Shown here: positions 40,340-49,784 of the stretch, piece after piece
Layout: each line of letters starts with the position of its first letter
How positions within the stretch are numbered: position 1 is the stretch's first letter
Source of the DNA: Acidobacteriota bacterium
Lineage (GTDB): Bacteria > Acidobacteriota > Vicinamibacteria > Vicinamibacterales > SCN-69-37
Assembly (NCBI GenBank): GCA_016716905.1
Contig: JADJUS010000004.1
Location: 1,426,001-1,490,000 of the forward strand
Direction of reading: 5' to 3'
DNA length: 64,000 nt
The notes under the pieces: model-generated
What the model was told of the DNA's origin: nothing
Seen by the model: the letters and a program-made list of their open reading frames with translations, nothing else
Database searches by the model: none
Made by a program: the position numbers and the translations under genes

Positions 40340-43138
40340 ATGGCCAAGAGACTGCTGCTCGGACTGCTCCTGATCGCAAGTTCTTATGGCGCCACCCCGC
40401 AGGCCCAGACGCGACCGGCGTCAGGAATCACATCTCCGGCGGCCGAGTTTGGCCACGCGTTTGGCGACGACTACTTCCTGGCCACCTACCGGCAGATCGA
40501 GGCGTATTGGCGGAAGCTCGACCGCGAGTCGGACCGGATGGTTCTTGAGGACATCGGCAAGACGGCCGAGGGCCGCTCGCAACTGATGGCCATTGTCACC
40601 TCACCGGCCAATCACAAGAACCTCGCGCGCTACAAAGAGATCTCGCGTCGCCTGGCGTTGGCCGAAAACCTGACCGATGAACAGGCGCGCGCCCTCGCGA
40701 AGGAAGGCAAGGCCGTGGTCTGGATTGACGGCGGCCTGCACGCCACTGAGACACTCGGCGCACAGCAACTGGGCGAGATGGTCTACCAGATGGTCAGCCG
40801 CAATGACGAGGAAACGCTGCGGATACTGGACGACGTGATCATTTTGTTTGTGCATGCGAATCCGGACGGCAACGATCTTGTGGCCGACTGGTACATGCGG
40901 GCATCCGATCCCAACGAGCGCAGCCTGGCGAATCTGCCGCGGCTCTACCAGAAGTACATCGGACACGACAACAACCGCGACTTCTTCGCGTCCACGCAAC
41001 CCGAAACCGAGAACATGAACCGCGTGCTCTATCACGAGTGGTTCCCGCAGATTCTCTACAACCACCATCAGAGCGGGCCGGCGGGCACCATTCTGTGGTC
41101 ACCGCCGCTGCGCGATCCGTTCAACTACAACCAGGATCCGCTGCTGGTGCTCGGCCTGCAGACGGTCGGGCTTGCGCTGCACACGCGCCTGGCCGCTGAA
41201 GGCAAGCCGGGCGCGACCATGCGATCGGGTGGTCCGTACGACGGCTGGTGGAACGGCGGCATCCGCAACACCGCCGCGTTCCACAACACCATTGCGATCC
41301 TCACGGAGATGATCGGCAGCCCCACGCCGATGCGCGTGCCGCTCGTGATGGAGCGGCAGCTGCCCACCAGTGACCTGACGTTTCCCGTGGCGCCGCAGGA
41401 ATGGAGATTCCGACAGTCGATCGACTATTCGGTAGCCTGTAACCGCGGCGTGCTCGACAGCGCATCACGGATGAAGGAAAACTATTTGTACAACCGCTAC
41501 GTGATGGGGAAAAACTCGATCCAGCGCGGCAGTGAGGATTCGTGGACGCCGCGGCCTCACCGGTATGCGGATGTCGCGCGCGAATTCGCCTCGAGTCCGG
41601 CCGGGCGAGCGGCTGGTGCCGGCAGAGGTGGCGGACGCGGCGGCGCCTCGCCCGAGGCTGATGCAGCGCTCTGGGCCGCGCTCCGCAAGCCCGAATACCG
41701 CGACCCGCGCGGTTACATCCTGCCCTCGAACCAGCCGGACTTTCCGACGGCCGTCGAGTTCATCAATGCGCTGCGCGAGGTCGGCATCAAAGTGCATCGC
41801 GCGACATCGTCGTTCACGGTGGCCGGCAAAACGTATCCGCCAGGTTCCCTCGTCGTCATGACCAACCAGGCGTTTCGGCCGCACGTGATCGACATGTTCG
41901 AGCCCCAGGATCATCCCGACAATATTCCGTCTCCGGGCGCGCCGCCCACGCCGCCGTATGACAGCGCAGGATGGACGCTGGCGTACCAGACGGGCATCGA
42001 ATTCGATCGCATCCTCGACGGATTCACCGGGCCGTTTGAAGAAGTCAAAGACTGGAACATCGCGTTTCTCAAGGGGACGATGCCGGCTTCCCTGGCCGGC
42101 GGATACCTGCTGAGCCGCGAGGTGCTTAATTCATTTGCCGCCGTGAATCAGTTGACCGCCGGAGGCGCCAGTGGCGTGTCAGTCACGACGGGGCCAGTGA
42201 CGGTGGACGGCAAAGTGTTTCCTGCAGGCACGTTCCATGTGGCAGAGAGCCAGCGCACGAGATTGGAAGCAGTCCTCGGGCCCCTTGGGATGCACGCGGT
42301 GCCCTTCGGAATGAAGATGAACGTTCTGGCGCCAGTGCGCGCCCCACGCGTCGGACTGTGGGATCAATACGGCGGTTCGATGCCTGCCGGATGGACGCGC
42401 TGGATTCTGGAGCAGTTCACGTTCGACTTCACTCGAGTGTTCGCACCTCGGCTCGACGCGGGCAATCTCAACGCCGACTTCGACGTGCTGGTGTTTGTGT
42501 CCGGCGCCATTCCGGGAACCGGTGCCGGCGGAGGGCGCGCAGGCGGGGCGGGCCGCGGCGGTGCCGCAGGGCCGGCGCCAAACATCCCGGCAGAATACCG
42601 CGATCAAGTCGGAAGCATCTCGGCCCGCACCATTGCGCAGCTGCGCCAGTTTGTCGAAAACGGCGGTCGCATTGTGGCGATTGGCAGTTCGGCGACCAAC
42701 CTCGCGCAACATCTCGGCCTTCCCATTGAAAACCACCTGACCGAGCCTGGAAGCGCGCCCGGCGCGCCGCCGCAAGCGCTGCCACGCACCAAGTACTACG
42801 TGCCCGGATCGGTGCTGGGAGCGCGAGTTGACACGACGAGTCCGCTGGCCGCCGGCATGAAGGAGCGAACCGACTTCTTCTTCGACAACAGTCCTGTCTG
42901 GAGACTGGCTCCCGACGCCGCCTCAAAGGGCGTGATGCCCGTCGCGTGGTTCGATTCGCCGGCGCCCCTGCGCAGCGGCTGGGCATGGGGCCAGGACTAT
43001 CTCGACAAGGGCGTCATCGCGATAGACGCGCAGGTGGGCAAGGGGCGTGTGTTCCTCTTTGGCCCCGAAATCCTGATGCGCGCGCAGCCCCGTGGTACGT
43101 TCAAGTTCCTCTTCAACGCGATCTATTGGGGGCAGTGA
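40340..43138 (+). CDS. Secreted M14-family metallopeptidase (zinc carboxypeptidase type)
   Basis: 932 residues. Signal peptide to about residue 23. M14 domain at about 45-360 with the zinc motif GGLHATETLG (HxxE), a later zinc His probably in HEWFPQILYNHHQSG, DNNRDFF and NTIAILTEMIG near the catalytic Glu. Two Gly/Arg/Ala-rich low-complexity stretches (about 417-434, 728-748) separate C-terminal domains, the last resembling a GATase/ThuA-like fold. Large M14 proteins of this layout are common in Acidobacteriota and Gemmatimonadota and probably digest external peptides. It overlaps the next gene by 1 base. Confidence 0.85.
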   Translation: MAKRLLLGLLLIASSYGATPQAQTRPASGITSPAAEFGHAFGDDYFLATYRQIEAYWRKLDRESDRMVLEDIGKTAEGRSQLMAIVTSPANHKNLARYKEISRRLALAENLTDEQARALAKEGKAVVWIDGGLHATETLGAQQLGEMVYQMVSRNDEETLRILDDVIILFVHANPDGNDLVADWYMRASDPNERSLANLPRLYQKYIGHDNNRDFFASTQPETENMNRVLYHEWFPQILYNHHQSGPAGTILWSPPLRDPFNYNQDPLLVLGLQTVGLALHTRLAAEGKPGATMRSGGPYDGWWNGGIRNTAAFHNTIAILTEMIGSPTPMRVPLVMERQLPTSDLTFPVAPQEWRFRQSIDYSVACNRGVLDSASRMKENYLYNRYVMGKNSIQRGSEDSWTPRPHRYADVAREFASSPAGRAAGAGRGGGRGGASPEADAALWAALRKPEYRDPRGYILPSNQPDFPTAVEFINALREVGIKVHRATSSFTVAGKTYPPGSLVVMTNQAFRPHVIDMFEPQDHPDNIPSPGAPPTPPYDSAGWTLAYQTGIEFDRILDGFTGPFEEVKDWNIAFLKGTMPASLAGGYLLSREVLNSFAAVNQLTAGGASGVSVTTGPVTVDGKVFPAGTFHVAESQRTRLEAVLGPLGMHAVPFGMKMNVLAPVRAPRVGLWDQYGGSMPAGWTRWILEQFTFDFTRVFAPRLDAGNLNADFDVLVFVSGAIPGTGAGGGRAGGAGRGGAAGPAPNIPAEYRDQVGSISARTIAQLRQFVENGGRIVAIGSSATNLAQHLGLPIENHLTEPGSAPGAPPQALPRTKYYVPGSVLGARVDTTSPLAAGMKERTDFFFDNSPVWRLAPDAASKGVMPVAWFDSPAPLRSGWAWGQDYLDKGVIAIDAQVGKGRVFLFGPEILMRAQPRGTFKFLFNAIYWGQ

Positions 43139-43653
43139 TGATTGTCAGGCGAGTCTTTCAGGCGGCCGTGGCCGGCGCGATCTGCGTTGCGTTGGGCGCG
43201 TGCGACCAGCCGAAGCCGCGCACCGACATCGCCGACCTCGGCTTCATCGTCAAGGACATGCACGGCACCGAGGTGAAGCTGTCGGACTATCGGGGCCGGC
43301 CGCTCATCGTGAATTTCTGGTTCGTCAATTGCCCGCCATGCCGCAAGGAAACGCCTGCGTTTGTGGACCTGGTGAAGAAGTACGGCGACAAGGGATTCAC
43401 CGTGCTGGGTCTCTCGGTGCAGGATTCGCCGGAGGCGATGCGTGCGTTCGCTGAGGAGTTCAAGGTCAACTATCCGCTGTTCGAAGCTCAGGGCCGCGAC
43501 GACATCACCGAGGCGTATCGTGCGACGTTTGCGTACCCCGTGTCGTGGTTCGTGAGGCGCGACGGCACGGTGTTCCTGAAACACCTGGGCACGGGCACTG
43601 CCGAGTGGTTCGAGACGCAGGTGCTGGCGATCCTGGATGAGAGTGTGCCCTGA
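43138..43653 (+). CDS. TlpA-like thioredoxin-fold lipoprotein
   Basis: 171 residues. Lipobox LGAC at residues 19-22 of the signal peptide. AhpC/TSA-like thioredoxin fold with the redox pair in FWFVNCPPCRKETPAF (CxxC) and cis-Pro in AYPVSWFV. Membrane-anchored periplasmic thiol reductase of the TlpA/ResA kind; partner unknown. ATG overlaps the peptidase stop. Confidence 0.88.
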   Translation: MIVRRVFQAAVAGAICVALGACDQPKPRTDIADLGFIVKDMHGTEVKLSDYRGRPLIVNFWFVNCPPCRKETPAFVDLVKKYGDKGFTVLGLSVQDSPEAMRAFAEEFKVNYPLFEAQGRDDITEAYRATFAYPVSWFVRRDGTVFLKHLGTGTAEWFETQVLAILDESVP

Positions 43654-44072
43654 TGACCACACAAACCCTGCTGTCCTCCATCTTCGTCGCCATCGCATTT
43701 GCTGCGTGGCCGCTCATCGGGCGCCAGGCCCTGGTGTCAGGGGCCTGGATGGCGACCGTCGTGATGATTGGTTCGGCCATCTCGGTCACGCTGCTCTCGT
43801 CCACGCAACTGACTGGATGGCCCTCGACACGTGCCTTGTGGATTCTGGGGGCCGCGGCGATCGTGAACGGCCTGGCGGTGTTTGTCTATTCGGCGAGCGT
43901 GGCCAATCCGGCCGTGCCCGCCGGCCCATTTATCGTGGTGGTCTCAGTGCTGCAGGTGGCAGCCGTGCCATTTCTTGCCTGGGTCATGCCCGACGGCCAG
44001 GCGCCATCCCTGCGGCAGGCTGCGGGGTTTGCATTCGCTGCGGTCGCTGTCTACCTGCTCGCAAAGAACTGA
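43653..44072 (+). CDS. Small EamA/DMT-like membrane protein
   Basis: 139 residues with about five hydrophobic helices; the length equals one EamA half-repeat. Fits the short drug/metabolite-transporter-like proteins that work as dimers. The start overlaps the preceding stop (TGATG). Substrate unknown. Confidence 0.65.
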   Translation: MTTQTLLSSIFVAIAFAAWPLIGRQALVSGAWMATVVMIGSAISVTLLSSTQLTGWPSTRALWILGAAAIVNGLAVFVYSASVANPAVPAGPFIVVVSVLQVAAVPFLAWVMPDGQAPSLRQAAGFAFAAVAVYLLAKN

Positions 44073-44085
44073 ACGGAGTCCTCTG

Positions 44086-44727
44086 TTGTCGCTTCCGGAA
44101 GTCATCCTGTTTTCCACTGCGATGCTCGCCATCGTCAATCCCCTGGGATCGGCGGTGCTGTTTGCGGCGCTGGCAGGGAAATTTGATCCGGGCATTCAGC
44201 GGCGCATGGCGAATTCGAGCGCGCTGGCGGTCCTCATCATCCTGCTGGTCTGCGCGTGGCTCGGCAACTCCATCCTCGGCTTGATGGGGTTGACGACGCC
44301 GATGTTGCAGGCGGCGGGCGGCATCATCCTGCTCAACTACGGCCTGCGAATGGTGACGGTGGAGGATGTGAAACTGACGCAGAGCGAACGCGACTCTGCC
44401 GGCGACATCAGCGAGGAACACTGGAAGGCGCTGGCCGTGGTACCGCTGGCGATTCCTGGAACCGTGGGCGCCGGCACGATCACCACGGTCATCATTCAGG
44501 CGAGCACGTTTGACAGTGCGCGCGACCTGCTGGTGATCTCTGGCGTGTCCCTGGGCATTGCGCTGTTGATGTGGATCACGTTCCACTCGGCCGGTCCCAT
44601 CGCGCGCAGACTCGGCCCGATCGGAATGAACATCATCTCGCGCGTGATGGGCATTCTGGTGACCGCCACCGCCTTCGGCTTGCTGGGCAAGGGGGTCGGC
44701 GGCCTGTTGCCCGGTCTGGCAAAATAG
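44086..44727 (+). CDS. MarC-family membrane protein
   Basis: 213 residues, six predicted helices. AIVNPLGSAVLFAALAGKF is the MarC/NAAT opening; GGIILLNYGLRMV, AVVPLAIPGTVGAGTITTVI and ISRVMGILVTATA are family blocks. TTG 44086 is chosen as start because GGAG (44075-44078) is ideally spaced and no ATG exists before the first helix. Function of MarC proteins is poorly known. Confidence 0.8.
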   Translation: MSLPEVILFSTAMLAIVNPLGSAVLFAALAGKFDPGIQRRMANSSALAVLIILLVCAWLGNSILGLMGLTTPMLQAAGGIILLNYGLRMVTVEDVKLTQSERDSAGDISEEHWKALAVVPLAIPGTVGAGTITTVIIQASTFDSARDLLVISGVSLGIALLMWITFHSAGPIARRLGPIGMNIISRVMGILVTATAFGLLGKGVGGLLPGLAK

Positions 44728-44730
44728 CGA

Positions 44731-44845
44731 GAACGACCTCAGTGCCAAAACGACCTCTGACTGGCAAAACGACCTCTGAGGTAATTACCGACGACAATTG
44801 CCGGTAATTACCTCAGAGGTCGTTTTGGTTTCAGAGGTCGTTTTG
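44731..44845. repeat. Nested palindromic element with repeated CGACCTCTGA half-sites
   Basis: Arms 44746-44790 and 44802-44845 pair over about 44 bases. Each arm holds two AAAACGACCTCTGA half-sites and ends in GGTAATTACCG. An extra AACGACCTCAG copy lies at 44732-44742. Shares its core with 801-848 and 9851-9956. It lies between marC and the pilin gene. Confidence 0.9.
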
Positions 44846-44932
44846 TTTTGAGCCATTTTCGCCATTTTGATGTACCCAACGGCCCACCGCCGGCGGGTGT
44901 CTGGGTATCGTCGTCGGGGAGGTGTGCCTGGG

Positions 44933-45451
44933 ATGCGCAGTCGGGTTGAGGCGGGATTCACACTCGTCGAGTTGCTGGTGGTGGTGGCCATCATCGGCAT
45001 TCTGGCGGCCATTGCGGTGCCCAGCCTGTTGCGCGCGCGAATGTCAGGCAACGAGGTGTCCGCGGTCAGCGCCATGAGAGTCATCAACCTCAGCCAGCTG
45101 CAGTACACGTCGAGTTGTGGCAACGACGGATACGCCGTGTCGTTTCCAGCCCTGGCGGCTATCCCGCCTGGCGCGACACAGGCGTTCATTCCGGGCGAAC
45201 TGGCGGCGCCAGTGCCACTCAAGGCGGGCTATACGTTTGCCCTCGCTGCTGGTGTGGGGGCGATAGCCGGCGTCGCCGACTGCAACGGCACGCCGACCCA
45301 GACGGCCTATTACGCCTCTGCGGTGCCCCAGCTATTTGGTTCTACGGGCGGGTGGTCGTACGCCACCAGCCAGGACAACACAGTCTGGCGCGCCTTCGCG
45401 GCCATCGCGCCGGCGGAGCCGTTCGGAGCGCCGGCCGTTCCGATTGGATGA
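44933..45451 (+). CDS. Type IV pilin/prepilin-like protein
   Basis: 172 residues. Short basic leader and the class III prepilin site G-FTLVELLVVVAIIGILAAIA (Glu at +5), followed by the pilin N-terminal helix. The globular part has two cysteines about 87 residues apart and low similarity to known pilins. ATG 44933 has GGGGAGG upstream. A pilT ATPase is encoded nearby on the other strand, but the remaining pilus genes are not in the window. Could be a major pilin or a pseudopilin. Confidence 0.85.
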   Translation: MRSRVEAGFTLVELLVVVAIIGILAAIAVPSLLRARMSGNEVSAVSAMRVINLSQLQYTSSCGNDGYAVSFPALAAIPPGATQAFIPGELAAPVPLKAGYTFALAAGVGAIAGVADCNGTPTQTAYYASAVPQLFGSTGGWSYATSQDNTVWRAFAAIAPAEPFGAPAVPIG

Positions 45452-45458
45452 CACGAGC

Positions 45459-48167
45459 TCATTTGCTTCCCATGGCCTCATTCACGAGCGCGCGTGCGCG
45501 TGCCAGCAGCGCGTCGACGCCTGAAGCGTCTGAGCCTCCGGCCTCGGCGAAGTCCGGGCGGCCGCCGCCTTTCCCGCCGATGAGGGGCGCGAGGTCCTTG
45601 ACCAACTGACCCGCTTTGACGCGGTCGGTGAGGTCTTTCGTCACCGCCACCAGCAGATGCACCTTGCCGTCGTTGTCGGCGGCAATGACGACCACGCCGC
45701 GCTTGAGCCGGTCCCTCAGCGAGTCGGCCAGGCCACGAAGCGCGCCCTTCTCAAGGCCGGTTACCCGCCGAGCCACGAACTGCGCGTCGCCAATCGACTC
45801 AAACCCCTCGTCGTCGCCCTTGCCACCGCCCCCGATGGCGAGCTTCATCTTGAGCTGCTCGTTCTCACGTGCCAGGCGCTTGGCGTCCGCCTGCAACCGC
45901 GCAACGGCGTCCGGCGCCTGGTCGGCTGGGACGTTCAGCAACTGCAGTGTGCGCGCGAGCACCGCCTGTGTGTGCTGCAGGTGCGCCACCGCGCCTGCGC
46001 CGGTCAGTGCTTCGATGCGTCGAACCCCGGCAGCCACGCCGGACTCTTCGGTGATGACAAACGGGCCGACGTCACCCGTGGCGCTCACATGGGTTCCGCC
46101 GCACAACTCCGTGCTGAAGCCTTCGATCCCGACTACACGAACCTTGTCGCCGTATTTTTCGCCGAACAGCGCCATGGCGCCGCCCTTGATCGCGTCGTCG
46201 GTGCTCTTCACTTCGGTCCTGACCGGCGTATTGCGGAAGACCTGCGCCGAAACGATGCGCTCCACGGTGGCGCGTTCATCGTCGTGCATCGCCGAGAAAT
46301 GCGCGAAGTCGAAGCGAAGGCGGTCGGGCGCCACCAGCGAGCCGGCCTGCCGCACGTGCGTGCCCAGCGTCTGCCGCAGCGCGGCGTGCAACAGGTGCGT
46401 GGCCGTGTGGTTGCGCCTGATCGCGTCGCGGCGATCGCGGTCAACCACCGCGCGCACCTTGTCGCCCTTCTTCAACGAACCAGCCAGCACCACAATCCCA
46501 TGCTTGCGCGGGCATCCCGTCGGCGCAGGTTCGACGCTGACGACGTCGGCGGCAAAGCCATCGGGGTTGAGCAGTTGCCCCGTGTCTGACTCCTGACCAC
46601 CGGCATGGAGATAAAACGGGGTGCGGTCCAGGTGCACCCAGTACTCACCTCCGGGCGTGGCAGCATCGACTGGTTGATCGGGTTTCTCGGGGCTGTCTGA
46701 TACCGCCAGAATCTCCAGCACTGTCGCCGACGGCTCCTCAAGTGCTTCGTATCCCGTAAACGTCTCGGCGACAGACTTGAGGCGTGCGGTGACCTCCGCC
46801 GGGTACGCCGCCACACTTCCGCCCTTGAACTTGGTATTGGCGCGCGCGCGTTCCCGCTGGCCCTGCATGGCCGCGTCCACGGCCTCGCTGTTGATGGCCA
46901 GACCCCGCTGCTCGGCCAGGTCCTGTGCGAAGTCCAGCGGCACACCGAGCGAGTCGTAGAGCCGGAACACCTCGTCGCCGGGCACCACCGTGGCTCCCGA
47001 TGCCTGCACTCGATCGAGCAGCGCCTCGAGTTTCGGCAACCCCGTCGTCAGCACCACCTCGAACCGTTCTTCCTCGGCTTTCACGGTCCTGATGATCGAC
47101 TGCCGCTCGGTGTTCAGGAGCGGGTATGCGTTCCCCATCTCACCGATGACGGAATCAACGAGCGTGTGCAGCGTGGGTCCGGTGAACCCCAGCTTCTTGC
47201 CGTGGCGCATGGCGCGCCGCATGATCTTCCGCAGCACATATCCACGCCATTCATTCGACGGCACCACGCCATCACCGATCAGGAACGTCATTGCCCGCAG
47301 GTGATCGGCGATCACCCGCATCGACACGTCGGGGTGATCGGTCTCGGTGCTTGCGGTGTATGGCCGGCCCGCGCGCGCCGCGATGGCCGCGAGAATGGGC
47401 GTAAAGAGGTCCGTGTCGTAGTTGGAGAGGTGACCCTGGATCACCGCCGCGATACGTTCGAGCCCCATCCCCGTATCAATGGACGGTGCCGGCAGGGGTG
47501 TCAGCGTGCCTGAGCGATCCCGCTCGAACTCCATGAACACGTTGTTCCAGATCTCGACGTAACGCTGACAACTGCACTCGACACCGCGACAGACGGGCTC
47601 GGCACAGGGAATATCAGCGCCACGGAAATAGTGGATCTCCGAGCATCGTCCGCATGGACCGGTGTCGCCCATCTGCCAGAAGTTTTCCTCCAGGCCCAGT
47701 TCGGTGATGCGGCTTGCCGGCACAAAGGCCGTCCAGAGCTCAAATGCCTCGGCGTCGCGCGGAATACCGTCCGTCCCTTTGAAGATCGTGGGGAAGAGCC
47801 GGTCTTCGGGCAGGCCCCAGACCTGGGTCAGCAGATTCCAGGCCAGCGGAATGGCGTCGGCTTTGAAGTAGTCGCCGAACGAAAAGTTGCCCAGCATCTC
47901 GAAGAACGTGTGGTGGCGCAACGACGGCCCGACGTTGTCGAGGTCGTTGTGTTTGCCGCTCACACGCATGCACTTCTGGACGGTCGCGGCCCGCGTGTAC
48001 GCACGCCGGTCCTTGCCCAGAAAGGCATCCTTGAACTGGTTCATTCCGGCGTTGGTGAAGAGCAGCGTCGGATCTTCCACGGGAACGAGCGACGAGGACG
48101 ACACGACCTGGTGGCCGTGCGAGGCGAAATAATCGAGGAAACTCTGGCGGATTTCTCTGGCGGTCAT
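45459..48167 (-). CDS. alaS: Alanyl-tRNA synthetase
   Basis: 902 residues. Class II catalytic core at the N-terminus (ASHGHQVVSSSSLVPVEDPTLLFTNAGMNQF), an unusual Cys-rich insert (GPCGRCSEIHYFRG, then PCAEP and GVECSC), the editing-domain zinc motifs NHTATHLLHAALR and ELCGGTHVSATGD, and the C-Ala domain ending near GGKGGGRPDFAEAGG. Preceded by recX, a very common order. Confidence 0.97.
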   Translation of the reverse strand: MTAREIRQSFLDYFASHGHQVVSSSSLVPVEDPTLLFTNAGMNQFKDAFLGKDRRAYTRAATVQKCMRVSGKHNDLDNVGPSLRHHTFFEMLGNFSFGDYFKADAIPLAWNLLTQVWGLPEDRLFPTIFKGTDGIPRDAEAFELWTAFVPASRITELGLEENFWQMGDTGPCGRCSEIHYFRGADIPCAEPVCRGVECSCQRYVEIWNNVFMEFERDRSGTLTPLPAPSIDTGMGLERIAAVIQGHLSNYDTDLFTPILAAIAARAGRPYTASTETDHPDVSMRVIADHLRAMTFLIGDGVVPSNEWRGYVLRKIMRRAMRHGKKLGFTGPTLHTLVDSVIGEMGNAYPLLNTERQSIIRTVKAEEERFEVVLTTGLPKLEALLDRVQASGATVVPGDEVFRLYDSLGVPLDFAQDLAEQRGLAINSEAVDAAMQGQRERARANTKFKGGSVAAYPAEVTARLKSVAETFTGYEALEEPSATVLEILAVSDSPEKPDQPVDAATPGGEYWVHLDRTPFYLHAGGQESDTGQLLNPDGFAADVVSVEPAPTGCPRKHGIVVLAGSLKKGDKVRAVVDRDRRDAIRRNHTATHLLHAALRQTLGTHVRQAGSLVAPDRLRFDFAHFSAMHDDERATVERIVSAQVFRNTPVRTEVKSTDDAIKGGAMALFGEKYGDKVRVVGIEGFSTELCGGTHVSATGDVGPFVITEESGVAAGVRRIEALTGAGAVAHLQHTQAVLARTLQLLNVPADQAPDAVARLQADAKRLARENEQLKMKLAIGGGGKGDDEGFESIGDAQFVARRVTGLEKGALRGLADSLRDRLKRGVVVIAADNDGKVHLLVAVTKDLTDRVKAGQLVKDLAPLIGGKGGGRPDFAEAGGSDASGVDALLARARALVNEAMGSK

Positions 48168-48178
48168 GGCGACACGCC

Positions 48179-48184
48179 ATTGTA
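48179..48184 (-). promoter_or_regulatory. Candidate -10 box (TACAAT) for alaS
   Basis: TACAAT on the minus strand ends 11 bases before the alaS ATG, so a transcript would have a leader of only about 4 bases. No -35 match. alaS may also be read from recX. Confidence 0.35.
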
Positions 48185-48212
48185 CAAGGTGCGTGGCGGC
48201 GGGGGCCGCTTT

Positions 48213-48668
48213 CTAAGCGTCCAGGTCAGAGCCGCGCGATCTGAGCGCACTGGCGATGAGATCGGCGGAGAAGCCACGGCGCATCAACTGGCCGAAGGTC
48301 CGGCGATGTTCGGCCGGGCTGAGACGGGCCGGCAGGCGCTTGCGCTCAAGGAACCGGCGGATGGACGCCGTCTCGTCGGCCACGGGCAGGCCCGCCAGCA
48401 CCTCGCGGATGATGCTGCGGTCCACTCCGCGTTGCTCGAGCTCCCGTTCGATGCGGTGCCGGCCCCGGCCTTTCAGGTTGGACGAGACCCGCACAAACGA
48501 CTCGGCCACGCGGCGATCGTTGACGAACCCCTCATGCGCGAGGTCGGCAATGGCTGTTTCGACCTCGGGTTCCGGAAACTCCCGGTCCAGTAACTTCGTA
48601 CGCAGTTCGGATGTGGTGTAGTCGCGCCGGGTCAACAGGCGCAACGCCGTCACTCGGGCCCGGCTCAT
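48213..48668 (-). CDS. recX: Regulatory protein RecX
   Basis: 151 residues. Three-helix repeats typical of RecX: ALRLLTRRDYTTSELRTKLL, AIADLAHEGFVNDRRVAESFVR, GRGRHRIERELEQRGVD and TFGQLMRRGFSADLIASAL. It inhibits or modulates RecA filaments. ATG 48668 follows pilT by 10 bases. recA itself is not in the window. Confidence 0.9.
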   Translation of the reverse strand: MSRARVTALRLLTRRDYTTSELRTKLLDREFPEPEVETAIADLAHEGFVNDRRVAESFVRVSSNLKGRGRHRIERELEQRGVDRSIIREVLAGLPVADETASIRRFLERKRLPARLSPAEHRRTFGQLMRRGFSADLIASALRSRGSDLDA

Positions 48669-48678
48669 GGGTGGCTCG

Positions 48679-49773
48679 CTATCGGCTGAACGACCGGCTG
48701 CCCGGTGTGATGCCGCGCAGGCGCATTCTGAACTCTTCCACGTTGGTGACCCAGTTGGCGGCTTCCTCCACCGACACCGCTCCGCTTTGCACGAGCGCGA
48801 AGATGGATTGGTCGAAGTTCTGCATCCCGTACGCGTGTTCCCCCGACGCGATGGCGCCGGCAATGAGCGACACCTTGTCGATGTCGGCGATGCAGTCACG
48901 GACGTACGGTGTGGTGACCAGCACTTCGGTGGCCAGGGCGCGGCCCTTGCCGTCGGCACGCGGCAGCAGGCGCTGAGAGATCGTGGCCCGCAGCACGCGC
49001 GCCAGCTGGTTGCGCACTTGCGGCTGCTTGTGTGCCTCAAAGACCGCCACGATACGGTTGACCGTTTCGGGCGCGTCCAGGGTGTGGAGCGTTGAGAGCA
49101 CAAGGTGCCCGGTTTCTGCCGCGACCAGGGCGGTTTCGATGGTTTCCGGATCGCGCAACTCGCCAAGCAGGATGACGTCCGGGTCCTGTCGCAACGCGCT
49201 CAAGAGGCCCCTGGGGTACGACTCCACATCCAGCCCCACTTCACGCTGGCTGATCACGGCCATGATGTCTTCATGGATGAACTCGATGGGATCCTCGATG
49301 GTGAGGATGTGCATCGACCGCGTCTTGTTGATCTCAGCCACCAACGCCGCCAGTGTGGTGCTCTTGCCGCTGCCGGTGGCGCCGGTGATGAGCACCAGGC
49401 CGCGGGACTCGTGCACCAACGCCAGCACCGACGCGGGTAGTCCCAGATCTTCCAGCTTCGGCGGGTTGGAGGGTATCAACCGCAGGGAAATGGCCAGCGT
49501 CCCCTTCTGACGAAAGACGCTCGCGCGACAGCGACCCAGTCCCTCGAAGACAAGCGCGGCGTCCACTTCCTGCCTGCGCGTGAGCTTCTCCATCTGGTCG
49601 GCGGTCAGCAACTGCCGGGCCGCGCCTTCGATGTCTTCGTGGCTGACCAACGGAAACGTCGTCAGGCGCTCCAGCGTGCCGTGGACGCGGATCAGCGGAA
49701 ATTGGTGGGCGCGCAGGTGGATGTCAGACGCCTGCCGGGCGACCGCGATGGCAACGAGAGGATCGACGGTCAT
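48679..49773 (-). CDS. pilT: Type IV pilus retraction ATPase PilT
   Basis: 364 residues. Walker A GATGSGKSTTLAALV at about residue 130, an Asp box (TIEDPIEFIHED), a Walker B-like DPDVILLGELRDPETI and the His box ETGHLVLSTLHTLDAPET, all PilT/VirB11 traits. It drives pilus retraction for twitching motility or DNA uptake. ATG 49773 starts at DPLVAIAVARQASDIHLR; the longer open frame is not used. It sits between ilvE and recX. Confidence 0.93.
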   Translation of the reverse strand: MTVDPLVAIAVARQASDIHLRAHQFPLIRVHGTLERLTTFPLVSHEDIEGAARQLLTADQMEKLTRRQEVDAALVFEGLGRCRASVFRQKGTLAISLRLIPSNPPKLEDLGLPASVLALVHESRGLVLITGATGSGKSTTLAALVAEINKTRSMHILTIEDPIEFIHEDIMAVISQREVGLDVESYPRGLLSALRQDPDVILLGELRDPETIETALVAAETGHLVLSTLHTLDAPETVNRIVAVFEAHKQPQVRNQLARVLRATISQRLLPRADGKGRALATEVLVTTPYVRDCIADIDKVSLIAGAIASGEHAYGMQNFDQSIFALVQSGAVSVEEAANWVTNVEEFRMRLRGITPGSRSFSR

Positions 49774-49784
49774 CAATGGTGTGC

